Positions 32,791 through 44,366 of a stretch of DNA of 64,000 bases are shown here, one piece after another. The notes under the pieces are model-generated. The model worked only from the letters and a program-made list of their open reading frames with translations. It was not told where the DNA came from and searched no databases. The translations under genes were made by a program, and so were the position numbers. Source of the DNA: Ananas comosus (taxonomy: Eukaryota; Streptophyta; Magnoliopsida; Poales; Bromeliaceae); the NCBI RefSeq assembly GCF_001540865.1, contig NW_017893386.1, forward strand, positions 25,603-89,602, read 5' to 3'. Numbering within the stretch: the first letter of the stretch is position 1; every line of letters begins with the position of its first letter.

Positions 32791-33721
32791 TAATTCCTCC
32801 CCCAGCTTGATTAGATTTCGACACAACTTGAGGATGAAGAGATCTATACGCAAATCGTACATTCAACAGCCAATCAAGCTATGCCTCCAAATCCGACAAT
32901 CTGCCAGATCCGATTTAGGATAGAGTTTGCAAGAAGCAATCAGTTAAGACTATGCCACACCATTATTGGAGTCTCATGCATGTTGTTACACTTTTCATTA
33001 TAGATACATTTCGAAACATTCTTAATACTGAATTAATTGATATTCATGTTGACGTATGTGCATTTTCTCGCAATAGGATAGTAAAAATCTACGACATGCA
33101 CGTGTTCTTCCATTATCAGTACATTTGAAAAACCCCTCCTTACAGATAAAAGGTTTGGAGGAATTATGAAAGGAAAAGGTTCCAACCCAGTGAAAACAAA
33201 AGAAGACAACGTCGTACGGATACATAGACCACCATGAAAAGGCAGAGAGAAAAGGCGACACCTCACTTTCCAGGACACGTGGTTCCGGGCCCAATGTCGG
33301 AAAAGGAAGATGCATGTGAATGGAAAAGATCACAATCTTATTCTGGAGTCGGTACAATGTAAGATGGACACTCAGGTCCAATTAGTATCCATAAATATTT
33401 TATTTAATATATTTATTTAATAAACTCAAAAAATATATATATTTGATAAGTAAAGAAAGCATTTAAATATTTAGAATAAAATATTATATTCGATATTTAA
33501 GTCATTTTTTAGAATAAGATGAATCATCTCGTAGATAAAATATATCATTATACTAAATCATGAATTGTAATACTTTTTAAGAAGTCAAAATCAAAACTTT
33601 TATTTATAATCATACGAAAATTATTTATATCAAATAAAATAATATTTGAATAACTTATTGGAACATCAAAATAAGAGCTTACCATTTTCCATCTCACATT
33701 TGCTTACTATTCTTCTTAAGT

Positions 33722-33750
33722 GCTCTCTCTCTCTCTCTCTCTCTCTCTCT
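33722..33750. repeat. (CT)n microsatellite
   Basis: Fourteen CT units without interruption. Confidence 0.9.
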
Positions 33751-34033
33751 ATGTCTATAAATCCCCCCTCTTCTCACTATTTCCTCTCTATCTCTATCCC
33801 TTGGGGTTGCTGTGGTCTGTGATAGTGGACTCACTGAAGCCATCAATAAATTTAATAAAACCCTCAGTTTCTTTAAACTAAACTTAAATCCAAAAGATTG
33901 AAAGGCAAAGGGGTCACCTTGAAAATTTTGAAGGTAACACAGCCATTTGAAAATGGCTTGTCATTGAGGGGATCTCCATACAATTTCTTTTTTTTATCTT
34001 TATTTACAGGTGAATATGTATGCAACCTTTTGT

Positions 34034-34043
34034 AATATGATAC
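34034..34043. repeat. Target site duplication of the LINE fragment, left copy
   Basis: AATATGATAC directly before the poly-T start of the LINE, repeated at 35456-35465 past its 5' end. The wider context ATGCAACCTTTT also occurs on both sides. Confidence 0.55.
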
Positions 34044-35400
34044 TTTTTCTTTTTTTTTTTTTTGATTAAACAGGGGTTCGCCTGTTTGGTAGGGGGATAC
34101 AAGCAGAGGGGACAAAGGGAGGCTTGTTCAGAGGAGAACGAGCAGAGTACAAGAGATTGAGTGGGAGAAACAAATTAGTCTATCTATGTTGATCGCACAA
34201 GTTTCCAAACTCGTCCACGATCTGTTGGTTGGTTACCTCCTCCACAAGTACATCCAAAGCTTGACTAAGCAGGTGACGGTCTTGCCCAGTTCTTCGCTAG
34301 AAGTGCGGCGATTAGTAAAGATTCTTGAGTTTCGCTCTTTCCATATTTCTCAGCAAGCTGCCACAAAGCATAAGTCAAACCAAGATTTTGCAGCTCCCGA
34401 CAACACGTTCCTGCAACTCATCCATCTCATGGGAATGTCTCCGACTGCTGTCTGCAGTAAAGCGGTGATGTTCTGTAACCCTGAAAGTATCGCGTTCCAC
34501 GTAGCTCGCGCGTAAGGACACCCAAAAAGTAAATGATTCTGGTTTTCCTCATTGCTCAAGCACATCACACAAATTAAGGGACCCTGCCACCCACGTTTGG
34601 TTAACAAGTCCGCCGTCAAAATCCTGTTTCTCGCTGCCAGCCACATAAAGATTTTGATCCTGAGTGGCGCTTTTAGCTTCCAAAGGTGAGGCAAGCTGCA
34701 GTCCGATACTCCGCAAAAGGCGAGGAAATCGTAGGCGCTTCCGGTTGAGAAATGGTCACTTGAGTTCCATCTCCAAATGACTGAGTCTTCCAGTTCAGCA
34801 TTGAAGGAGGTAGTGGATACCAGGGCCGCTAGGTGGTGGAGTTCGTCCTGCTGCGGCCGGCTAAGTGAGGAACTGAATCCTAGCGAGGTACTTCCGGCAA
34901 AACGTCGAAACCATCATTTGACGGAGATCTGTTTCTGCGTCGTTATGCAATACAGGTTGGGAAATTGTTTTCGCAGGGGTAACTCACCATGCCATCTGGA
35001 ATTCCACATAGAAGTTAGCCTGCCATTGCCGAGTGAGAGATTGACAGAGGTTGTGAAAGGTGCCGCTGTAGAAAGGATCGCTTTCCAAACAGGAGAACCC
35101 CCAGCTGGTTTAGAGAGGTCTGTCCGAGGCGGCCGATGTTTAGAGTGTTTCTGTCGAAGAAGCTGTACCCAGGGGAGTGAAGGTGAATTGAAGAACTTCC
35201 AAAGGCCCTTCATTAGGAGTGCTGCATTCATGTGGCGAATATTTCGGATACCAAGACCCCCATGCGTCTTTGGGCGACACACGTTCTCCCATCTAACGAG
35301 ACAGTGAAACCCGCTCACGAGCTTCTCTCCTCTCCAAAAGAAGCCTCCGCGAATTTTGTCGATGGCCTTCGTGACCCAAACTGGGAGCAAAAAAGCAGAG
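34044..35400 (-). mobile_element. 5'-truncated LINE fragment (reverse transcriptase C-terminal region)
   Basis: Minus strand: poly-A tail (poly-T at 34047-34063), then two broken frames. 34914-35390 reads KAIDKIRGGFFWRGE, NVCRPKTHGGLGIRNIRHMN and ILSTAAPFTTSVNLSLGNGR; 34350-34694 reads LWKLKAPLRIKIFMWLAARN, CVMCLSNEENQNHLLFGCPY, the zinc-binding domain after plant LINE reverse transcriptases. Endonuclease and RT catalytic core are absent. It is a different subfamily from the LINE at 41.2 kb. Confidence 0.85.
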
Positions 35401-35612
35401 CAGAAATAGATAGGAATGCTCGATAGAGAAGAGTTGAGAAAAAAAGCAGAGCAGAAATATGATACATTTTGAGTTTACTATGCAACCTTTTAATTTATTT
35501 AATTTGAAAAACTGCTAGATAGAAAAAAAGCAGAGCAGAAATATGATGGGAAAAAAGCAATTTGACCCAATCTGCTAGATACGAAAAAAGCAGAGCAGAA
35601 ATATGATACATT
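35388..35612. repeat. Four copies of AAAAAAGCAGAGCAGAAATA at the LINE 5' junction
   Basis: Copies start at about 35388, 35438, 35523 and 35583; the last three continue with TGAT. Two are preceded by TCTGCTAGATA or CTGCTAGATA. Spacing is irregular (50, 85 and 60 bp), so this is not a simple tandem array. Confidence 0.75.
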
Positions 35613-37019
35613 TTGATTCAACTAAACCTTTAAAATTTTGAGTTTACTATGCAACCTTTTAATTCCTTTAATTTGAAAATTTTAATGACTCTTTCATTTT
35701 AAAATTTTTAAAATATTATTTATTTTTATGGGTCTAATTAGTATTTTTTTTAATATAATTTATATAACTATAATTTTATTAAAATACAAAATGGACCTAA
35801 AATTTGTACTTATATCAGATGAATTAAAGGCTGTATATTAAAATTAAACTTTTAGAAGATTGAATAGTTAAATTAAAACAGAATAAAATTTGGACTAGTC
35901 CTATATATTTTTTTATCTCATTTAAATTGGCCTACTTTTAAGCAACATCTTGAAAGTAGGTCAATTTAAAATTACTCCCTAAACTTTTCACCAATACTTT
36001 TTATCGTCACAGCAGGCGTCACAATGTCAGACGTCACAATGTCACATGGACACTTTTACAGATAAATAGTTTAAAATTTTACAAAAATATCCTTTCTGTT
36101 TATCAAAATTCAATCTACTCACTCCAAAAATATGTTTGGAAAATCAAAAGAAAAATTCCACCCATTATCTCGAGTACACCTTAACTTTGAGAGCTTTGTT
36201 TTGTATCTTGCACTGTGGAAATTAAAGAATGAAAATTTTTGAGTCAACTTAAAATCGTTGTTCTAAGTATATATAAGTAATTCTGAATCCATCCAATTAA
36301 TTAAACCCTCTTGGAGAGAGAAATTATTGTCTGCACCTGGTGTACTCGTGTATCTCATACGCTGCACTCTATATTTGACAGTTATTAGTAATTAAAAATT
36401 AAATAAAATCTGGAACTTTAAAAATATCTACTTAATTTATTGGTTGACCAAAATGCTCTTTGTTCATTTGAAAAAATTTCTTCAAATATTCCTTATCCTC
36501 TAGAGTTCACTAATGAGATTGGAGTTTTAGATGGCTATTCTTGAAATTGAAAAATAAATTGAAAAATTTTGAATAATAGTAAAAAGTCTATTAGCAAAGG
36601 TCCCTTTAAATATATTTGCTATTATTAGACAATTTCGTTAAAATTTGATTAGTTGAGAGACACCATATTAGCAATGTGACTGCTGCAATCTAAACTTTTT
36701 CCTCACATACCTAATTTGATAATGTTGTGATTAAAAATGATATTTTTATACTATGAAAACTTTCAAAAAATTCAAAATCACATAAGTTTGCTTTTTCACA
36801 CTATAATATTGTGGTTACAAGTGCCATATATCATAGAAGTAAGTAGCCACATTAAGAAACTGAGGATAATAATTTTTCACAGAGACAACTTTGTATTGGC
36901 AAAATGGTCATTTCACATGTTCACCATTAAAAATCTAACGAGAGATCAAACGGTAGGAACAAACATAAACGTATTAGAAGTTTTAGATGGATATACTTAC
37001 AAATTATAAAACTTTTTAA
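35613..37019. other. AT-rich spacer, no gene seen
   Basis: Contains member 2 of the direct duplication (35975-36335) and otherwise unassigned AT-rich DNA. A CGTCACAATGTCA segment is repeated in tandem at about 36012-36042. Confidence 0.55.
35975..36335 (+). repeat. Direct duplication, member 2 (pairs with 32330-32790)
   Basis: Same ordered blocks as member 1, ending TTCTGAATCCATCCAATTAATTAA followed by TTGGAGAGAGA. Shorter by small deletions. Confidence 0.8.
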
Positions 37020-37414
37020 AAAATAAATCTAATCACTTAAACTTTTATAGAAATTTATCTATCACTAAATATCTTTGTAGCAAGCCATGCGAAATTATTG
37101 CTTTTATTAACATACGAAGAACATTTGCACAATTCTTCACATTCAACTATTATTTTAGTAGGCTCGCACACACTCACATCCAAATTATCTCATGGTACAC
37201 TGGAACACACTCACACACACCCGAAGTTGCAATTAAATGACTGGCACACCAACTCTATACTAAAACTATCCGCGCGCGCTCACACTTAATTTCCACGCTA
37301 CTACGTACTACTCGATCCACACGGTGTCTTGGTGTGTGAGGACCTCACACCAATTTGTAGGCATCCATCCAACGTCTGTTCGGACTGACTTAAAGCTTAG
37401 TCGGACACAACTAA
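37020..37414. other. 3' flank of DUF247 gene B, homologous to 21943-22305
   Basis: AGAAATTTATCTATCACTAA, GGCTCGCACACACTCACATC, CCCGAAGTTGCAATT and GTGAGGACCTCAC correspond in order to the 3' flank of gene A. Probably 3' UTR. Confidence 0.7.
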
Positions 37415-37945
37415 TTAATTCCCAGGATGATAGTAAGAGCAGATGGTGTAGACGGTTTGGAGGATGGTGAGAATAAGAAGGACAGCTGCTGCGATCAAAG
37501 AAATGATGGCCCATGGATTGCTGAAATAGTCCCTCACCAGCTTCGCCCTCCACTTGGGCCAACGGGAATCGCAGTACTTCCTCACGTCCCGGAAGAGTTC
37601 GGCGAGGTAGTGGTCATCGTAATCCATGTAGGCCAAGTCGGAGAGCTGGTTGAAGAAGACCGCCAGTTCCTCGTCGCTCGCCAGATTGTTCTCCAGGATT
37701 CCGCGCTGGTGGAGTACCGCCACATCCTCCCGCTTGTCTATGAGGCAGTTCATGAACATCGCGTAGCTCGTCATGTAAGCCTTATCACCCTTGCACCCGC
37801 CGCACTGCTCGAAGGCCACGAGGTTTGAGAACCGAGTTAGGGTGGAGGGCTCCACCGAGAGGAAAGGGATCTCGAGCACGCCGTCCTCAAATGCTACATC
37901 TAAGAAGGCACTAAGACGCTTCTCATGAGTCTCATTCTCATTCTT

Positions 37946-37976
<31 letters not shown>

Positions 37977-39073
37977 ATTGTCACTCCGGCGTCCAGGAGC
38001 TCGGTAGCAGATGGAATCGTCCTCGGTTTTGGATCAGTTCGCAGTTTCGAGCGAGTTTGTGGTGCCGTGACATAGCACTCGTAGTAGAGATGCAATAAGT
38101 GATGAAAGTTTTCCGCTTCCCATTTCTGGGGCTCTTTTGTTTCTTCCTCGGGTTTCTTCGTTTCTTGCTCGGGGCTCCAAAAATGGGAAGCAAGCCAAAA
38201 ATGGGAAGCAAGCCAACAAGTGCCGCAATTAGCTTTCTTCCCTTTTTTGGAGCTCTTTGTTTCTTCCTCGGGGCTCTCGACGCTCATGCGTGTCAGGTAG
38301 TCTACAAGAAGCTCCATCAGAGAATAACGTACACTGCTGCCCAAGGTGGACTTGAGGCGTTCGAACAACTTGTCAAGCACACGGAGGGGGATTTGGTTCT
38401 CAAGCAAGAGCAAATCATCGTGAACCAACGACGAGCTCCATTTCGAAGTGAAAATGCTGTCACCAAACCCTACCTTCCACTTGATGAGGAACTCGAGGAT
38501 GAAGCACCCGTCGAGAAGCAGCATCTCTGCAAACTCAACGGGGTTGAGCTCGACCCGCTCGAAGTAGCACCCCTGCACCTCCGGCACCAATTCCTGGATC
38601 TCGGCTACGTAGTCCTCGATGGTGCTGTAATTGCGAGGAGGGAATTCCTCCTGGATCTCGGCTACGCCGTCCTCGCTGGTGCGCGTGCTGCAGTTGCGAG
38701 GGAGGACTGCCTCCTGGATCTCGGCTACGCCGTCCTCGCTGGTGCTGATGCTCCTGCGAGAGAGGATCTCGGCTAAGCGGTCCTCGATGCTGATGATGCT
38801 CCTGCGAGAGAGGAATTCCTGGAGGTAACGCCATTTAAGCCACTCCGCCGCCCGGAGGGAGGGATCGTTGTTGCGGCGGCCGTAGGGGCCGATTGCGACC
38901 GTTTGGGGCTCGTACAGGTGCTTGTTGCGCTGCCGGATGAGGGCCGGCGCGCGGAAGATGGTGCACTTATCCGAGGCCACCGACTCCTTCCTTAAAACAC
39001 TGAGTTTCCCCCGGGCGGAGCTCAGCAGGGGCTCGCGAATATCTATTGTTAATTCACCTTCCACTCCTTCCAT
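37415..39073 (-). CDS. DUF247 (UPF0481) membrane-anchored protein, gene B
   Basis: Intronless, 552 codons from the ATG at 39073 (an in-frame ATG at 39103 exists, but 39073 aligns with gene A MEGLEE/MEGVEG). Family landmarks: FRAPALIRQRNKHLYEP, TVAIGPYG, LLLDGCFILEFLIKW, LVHDDLLLLENQIPLRVLDKLF, LLHLYYECYV, FLDVAFEDGVLEIPFLSVEP, NLVAFEQCGGC, and the C-terminal helix before the same YYHPGN end as gene A. Between the N-terminal block and the conserved core it has four imperfect copies of an SRRS-IS-EDGVAEIQE unit (about residues 85-155) where gene A has none. A shorter repeat (LASHFW twice) precedes a Glu/Lys/Pro-rich stretch. Paralogue of gene A with shared flanks; molecular function unknown. 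Confidence 0.9.
38585..38835. repeat. Four imperfect in-frame tandem repeats inside DUF247 gene B
   Basis: CCTGGATCTCGGCTACG occurs at about 38595, 38650 and 38711, with a shortened copy (AGGATCTCGGCTAAGCG) near 38762. Unit length is about 54-63 bp, each a multiple of three, so the frame is kept. Confidence 0.85.
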
Positions 39074-39165
39074 CGTTATCTTTTTTATTGCAAAGTTTCT
39101 CACACTCCGGCGAATTTATTGGTGCCGAAAAAAATTGGGTGGAAAGAGGTTTCCTCATCCGGCTT

Positions 39166-39173
39166 AATTTATA
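39166..39173 (-). promoter_or_regulatory. TATA box of DUF247 gene B
   Basis: TATAAATT on the minus strand, 93 bp upstream of the ATG at 39073, in a block conserved with gene A. Confidence 0.65.
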
Positions 39174-39489
39174 GCTGCAGCCGGATAGCTCCCTGAACAG
39201 AGAAAATTTATTGTATCATATTTGCACTACATCAGCAATAATAAGTTAATCATAAATTTTATTTTAAAAAAAAATTTAATAAAAATATTTTTTTTATAAT
39301 CACGATGTGATGGATTAATTCAAAAAAAATTTATTTGATTTATTAGAGACACGACTTAACCAATTTATCCGGTGTATTCTAAAATTTTTCCGCTGGATCG
39401 GACAAAAATTACTTGGAGACTGGAAATCCGGATTTATACATTTTGACTCAGCCGGAGCCGCCGCTATTTGGACGTGGGATTTCACATCT

Positions 39490-40430
39490 CAACTTACATT
39501 TTTTTTCTTTGCTCTTGATTGCTTTTTCTGTGATAGCAATATTTGATAATAGAAATAATCCGATATGACTAAAATCAGTTGAAGAATATCTTGTATCACG
39601 CATAAAAATTAAATATACCTATATTAATTTGCACTATTTTAATAATTGTGATTTTGAGAGGTAGTTCACCTACATTTGTACTATTTTAATAAATGTGTGT
39701 TGTAGAGTGATCAGCCATTTTTTGTTCCGTGGAGAAAAAATCAGAACAATTTTGATATTTTTTTAAAAAATTTTTAGATTTGAGAGCGTTTTGCACATTT
39801 CACTTATCTATATATCCATCCTATCACCTATTATCTCCTCATCTTATTTGTAGTAGTCAACACCACATCGTTATTGTGCCATCGTAGTTCTCATAAGTAA
39901 TTGGCACATAAAAAAAAATTTTGATAAAAACATACAAAGCTTATATCATTTTAAATCAGTTATTTGATCTTTAAAAATTTTAATTTTACTATCTAATCTA
40001 TCAGTCTGTTTGATATAAATTAGCAAATAATATTTTAACTTCAAAATTTTAACCTCATTATTTACTTTAATAAATTTATAATTATGAGAATTGTATAAAG
40101 TATATATATTATCTAAATCTGTTAGAATTAACGATGTATTCATATTTTAGAATCAAAATGCTGTTGATCGACTCAAAACAAATTAACAATATTAAATAGC
40201 GAAATTAAAATTTTGAAAGATGAAATAGGCAATTCAAAATATTTTATAAGTTAGAAAAATTTTATAAGTTTTTGTCTAGAAAAAAAATTAAAGAAAAATG
40301 TCTCCCTATAAGAACCTTGTTATGGGACAACTAATAATATAGGATGGTTACATTCTGAAAACGATAGCTGACTCCTCGGCGCATGGAAGACATCTCAACA
40401 AGTCCGTTTGGCAAATTTGCTTTTTTTTTA
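39490..40430. repeat. DUF247 upstream-flank repeat, gene B copy
   Basis: TTGCTTTTTCTGTGATAGCA, ACTAAAATCAGTTGAAGAAT, GAGAGGTAGTTCACCTACAT, CAGAACAATTTTGAT, TTGTAGTAGTCAACACCACA, AGAACCTTGTTATG, GATAGCTGACTCCTCGGCGC and CCGTTTGGCAAATTTG recur in order at 51720-52680 and, in part, at 48890-49700, 50160-50560 and 24600-24768. Since this copy lies upstream of an intact gene, the others mark lost or deleted gene copies. Confidence 0.75.
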
Positions 40431-41186
40431 TAAAAGAAGTAAGGGTAATTAGGATAAAGGAAATGGGACCCTGCTGATTTATTTTATGGATAAATGCTTC
40501 GTCTACCCAAAATTTGTCCCTCAATTTTTTTTTTATTTACCTTTATTTGTTTTTTTTTTGGGACGGATTGGAAGGCAATCCAACTAGAGCGTCTTTTAAT
40601 TCTCCAGTTATATTATTTTTGTATATTGTAATGCGTTGACAGTAATAATGCATCAGTTTTAATTAACTCATATATGCAATTAATATGCTATATAAATTTA
40701 TTATAGTACTGTAGTAGCACTTTAAGATACGGTGGTTTTTTTATTTTTTATTTTTTATTTTTTGTAGATGGTATGGAAAAATATTTTTGAATGCTGTTCG
40801 TAAGTCACCTGGATTAGGCGGCCTACTTTCAACGACTTCAAAATTTTTTTTGCCGAAGTCAAAAAAGTAGATTTTAGTTATAATCCACTTCACGGGTTCA
40901 CTTTTCAAAAGTTACTTAAATGTTTACTTTTATAATCCAAACAACCGAACTAATCCCACTTCGCCAAAATATCACTTTTATTGTTTTACTTAGGGGCAAC
41001 CAAACATGCCCTTATTGAAACTAATACATTTTGTACTATACTTCATAACTTATAAAAATAAAACAAAATATTTTTTATTTCCTACCTACAAATGGATTTT
41101 AAATAAGACTTATAACTTACAACTTTATCAGAATTAAGGGTATATTTGTTTTGGTCGAAGTGGAGTTAATTGAAATGGCTGAATTT
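40431..41186. other. AT-rich spacer, no gene seen
   Basis: Contains a GGGGCAACCAAACATGCCC stretch near 40992-41011 of a kind often seen at hAT-type MITE ends, but no matching opposite terminus was found. Confidence 0.4.
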
Positions 41187-41404
41187 TCTTTTTTTTTTCT
41201 TTTTTCTTTTTTTTTTTTGAGAAATAGGTAGCTCGCTACCTGCTTCATTCATTAAGTAAAATAAACTGAGTATATAAGTTGGAAGCAGCTTAGGCTTCCG
41301 AAAAAGCAGCAAAAAGCTAAAAATAAAGCGGAAAAGATAAAGAAGGAGAAGAAGTCAAGATAACAAGAGGGATTGGAACATAGGAAGGAAGTATAGAAGG
41401 GGCA

Positions 41405-42022
41405 TCAAAGCATAGTAGTCCAATTGTTGATCAGTAGTTTGACACTATCAAGAGACCGGGTAACGTTGGGCGGCTTTCCTCTGAAAACAGAGTTGTTTCT
41501 ATCCGTCCAGATTACCCACCAAGTCGCTGCCAGGAGAATCAAGCGTTGTTTTCTCGACGAGTCAACAGGGATTTCAGTAGATGTAGCCCAGAGACTTCGA
41601 GCGTCACCTGTGCTGATGTCGGTTGCGGCCGGCCCTCCCACACTTAGGAGAATATACCGAAAGTAAACACAGTCGTTGAAAAGGTGGTCGCAGCTTTCTG
41701 TGAGTACTGCGCAGAAAGCACAGTTCTGGTCAACGTGCATGCCTCGGATAAGCAATCTGTCAGCAGTGCGTAATCTCTTTCGTAGGAGCAGTCAAATGAA
41801 GACTTTAATTTTAACGGGTATTTTCAGGTTCCAGATGTACTGATTCGTCGGCACACGCAGGCCAGCGTCCGTGATGAACTGGTAAAGGAATTTGACAGTA
41901 AAAAGTCGGTTGGAGGTCCATCGCCATTTGGTCAAGTCCGGTCTGACGCTTGGGCAACTGCTTCGAACCATGTCTTTAAGCATCGATAGCTGTCTGCGGC
42001 TTTCAGTAGAGAGAGCGGCCAT
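41405..42022 (-). pseudogene. LINE C-terminal zinc-binding domain
   Basis: Two frames: KWRWTSNRLFTVKFLYQFI and IWNLKIPVKIKVFI (41792-42022), then DQNCAFCAVLTESCDHLFND (41405-41755), the Cys/His region following plant LINE RT. Only the part beyond 42076 is repeated in the visible right arm. Confidence 0.8.
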
Positions 42023-42160
42023 GGAACCACGACAGATGAAGCGCCATCTCCAACCGTCTTGATTTCAGCATTGAGAGATCCAGACTTCCTTATTCTTGAT
42101 GTTCGAGAAGATGACCGAAAATAGGGTACGAAGAGGGGTTTCTCCAAGCCAGATGTCAGA

Positions 42161-43622
42161 TCACATCCTGATATTCCTTCCGTCGCCGAGCTCATAGGTT
42201 ACTCCGCAAGAAAACACATCTCGACAACACAGCACGCTCTTCCACCACTGCGAATAGGGGGTAAAGGCTCTATCCTCAAGCAGTGGCTTTCGCCTAACGT
42301 AGTAGAGGGACCTAATGAGATTACACCAAAGGAGGTCTGAACTGGTAAAGAAACGCCACCACCATTTAGTTATGAGGGCCAGATTCATGAATTTTAAGTC
42401 TAAGATTCTAAGTCCACCTTCTCTTTTGCTTTTGCAAACAGATTTCCAGTTGATGAGGTAAGCGCCACCGGTGATCTTGGAGCACCCCTTCCAGAAGAAG
42501 GCTTTTCTTAGGCCCTCTATCCGATTAAGCACCCATTGTGGCGCTTTAAAAATGGAAAAGTAGAATAGTGGTAGGTTGGTGAGAACCGAGTTAACGAGCG
42601 TGAGTCTTCCCCCTAATGAGAGAAGTTTAGCTTTCCAGCCTTCGATTCTTGCCTCGACCCGATTGATAACCACGGCCCAATCTTCTTTACGAAGTTGTTT
42701 ATTGTGGAGTGGTAGGCCTAGATATCGGAAAGGTAACCGTCCGACTTGGCATCCTAAAATGTTCGCGAGTCTTGCAGCCTTACGAGGGTTGGGCCCAAGT
42801 AGTACAGTTCCGATTTCTCCTTATTGATCCTAAGGCCGAAGGCCCATTCGAACATATTCCAGAGAAACAGTAGGTTATGCATAAAACGTTTTCTAGGTTC
42901 GCAGAAGAAGATTGTGTCGTCAGCGTATTGTAAGAGCACTGTTTGGCAGTCATCGGATGGTCCAATGCCGTGTAGCAGGTTGTTTTCCCTTGCGGTATCA
43001 GTCAGTCTGGCTAGACAGTTGGCCACCAATAAGAAGAGGTACGGAGGGAGGGGGTCTCCCTGCCGGAGCCCTTTCCTAGCTTTCAACCACGGGGTCGGGA
43101 CATCGTTCACTAGAATGCCAACTTTGGCATTGCAGATACATTGCTCGATCCACGCCCACCATTTATCACTAAAGCCTAGCCATTGCAATATGCATTTTAG
43201 GAAAGACCATCTGACGTTGTCGAAAGCTTTCTCGAAGTCAACCTTGATGCATGTGCATTTCCTGCCATATTTAGAGCACCAGTTTATGAGTTCACTTGCA
43301 GTGACGAAAGAGTCTGTCAACAGTCTGTCTTTGAGGAAGGTCGATTGCGTTGGGGAGATAATGGACGGTAGCTTAAGAGCTAGTCTGTTAGCCAAAACCT
43401 TAGAGATAATTTTCTGAATTCCATTGATCAGGCTTATGGGTCGAAAGTCCTTAGCCTTGCGCGCGCCCTCCTTTTCGGGATGAGGCACACGAAGGAATAG
43501 TCTGTCGGGCTTGTGAATAGTGTGCCATCGTGGAGCTCAGAGAAGACCTTGAAGATATCATCCTTGACCACATCCCAGAAGGTTTGGAAGAAGAGCAGTG
43601 GAAAGCCGTCCGGCCCGGGCAC
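42161..43622 (-). pseudogene. LINE reverse transcriptase, frameshifted
   Basis: 43434-43622 has PGPDGFPLLFFQTFWD; a frameshift near 43480 leads into 42754-43488 with DFRPISLINGIQKIISKVLA, CIKVDFEKAFDNVRW, GLRQGDPLPPYLFLLV and catalytic YADD (about 42925). A stop then separates 42161-42673 (VEARIEGWKAKLLSLGGRLT, KAFFWKGCSKITGGAYLINW). All the changes that break the frame are shared with the right arm. Confidence 0.88.
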
Positions 43623-44366
43623 CTCATCGCTACCTAGTTGAAAGGTGGCAGTCTTGACCTCCTCGAGAGTAAATGGTGCCGTCAGGCAGTCGGGATCAAG
43701 TAGTCTATTGGAGTGGTAAAGACCACTCCAGTCACCGAAAGACGAAGGACCGTTTACTTAGTTCCTAAACATTCGCTTAAAAGATTGGTAGAAGTGCGAT
43801 CTTATAAGCTCGTCGTTGGTTATCAGATGGCCGTTATCATTCTCGATGGCAACAATAGTGTTGGAGCGTTTTCGACCATTGGCAATAGAATGGAAGAACT
43901 TTGTGTTTCCATCACCTTCCTTGAGCCAGTGCTGTTTAGCCCTAGATTTTCATAGGATTTCTTCCTCCTCTAGAATTAGTAGGAGGTGTGACTTGAGTTT
44001 TGCCTGCTTCTCCAAGGTTTCCTTGGGCAGATCGTGCACTTCCTCTAGTTGGTCAATAGCTTGGAGTTCTGCTTGTAATTGATTTTTGACTTTGGTGATA
44101 CTGTGGAAGTGGGTCTTGCACCATTCTTTTATCCGGGCTCTGCAGTGTCGAAGTTTAGTCGAGATAGATAGGATGGCTGAATTCTGACCGGCAGTTTCGT
44201 TCCATCAAAAAGGGACATTGGAAGTAAAGTCCTCCCTAGTGAGCCAGACCTTTTCAAAACGAAACCTTCGTGGGACCGGTGGCAGTCCAGTTGTAAGCAC
44301 TATCGGGCTATGGTCAGAAGTGACCTTGGGGAAAGCTTTGACCTTGCTAAAGGGGAAAGATTGGTC

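Larger units (their letters stand above)
30016..33720. other. Gene-free spacer of duplicated DUF247-flank DNA and SINEs
   Basis: No credible gene. About 30190-30300 and 31190-31430 belong to the DUF247 upstream-flank repeat (CTGTGATAG, TTTGATAATA, ACCAGTTGAA, GATAGGTCACCTATATTTGT). Three SINE copies lie at 30444, 30755 and 31428. 31640-32330 is very AT-rich with nothing recognised. 32330-32790 is one member of a direct duplication (see 35975-36335). Confidence 0.6.

Noticed and set aside
34777..35307. 176-codon plus-strand frame
   Set aside because: Antisense to the LINE fragment whose minus-strand translation matches reverse transcriptase C-terminal domains.
40780..41030. Possible hAT-type MITE ending CAACCAAACATGCCC
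   Set aside because: Only one terminus resembles such elements; no opposite end or target duplication was found.
42824..43417. 197-codon plus-strand frame and its mirror at 62659-63252
   Set aside because: Antisense to the LINE reverse transcriptase core, which has the YADD motif on the other strand.
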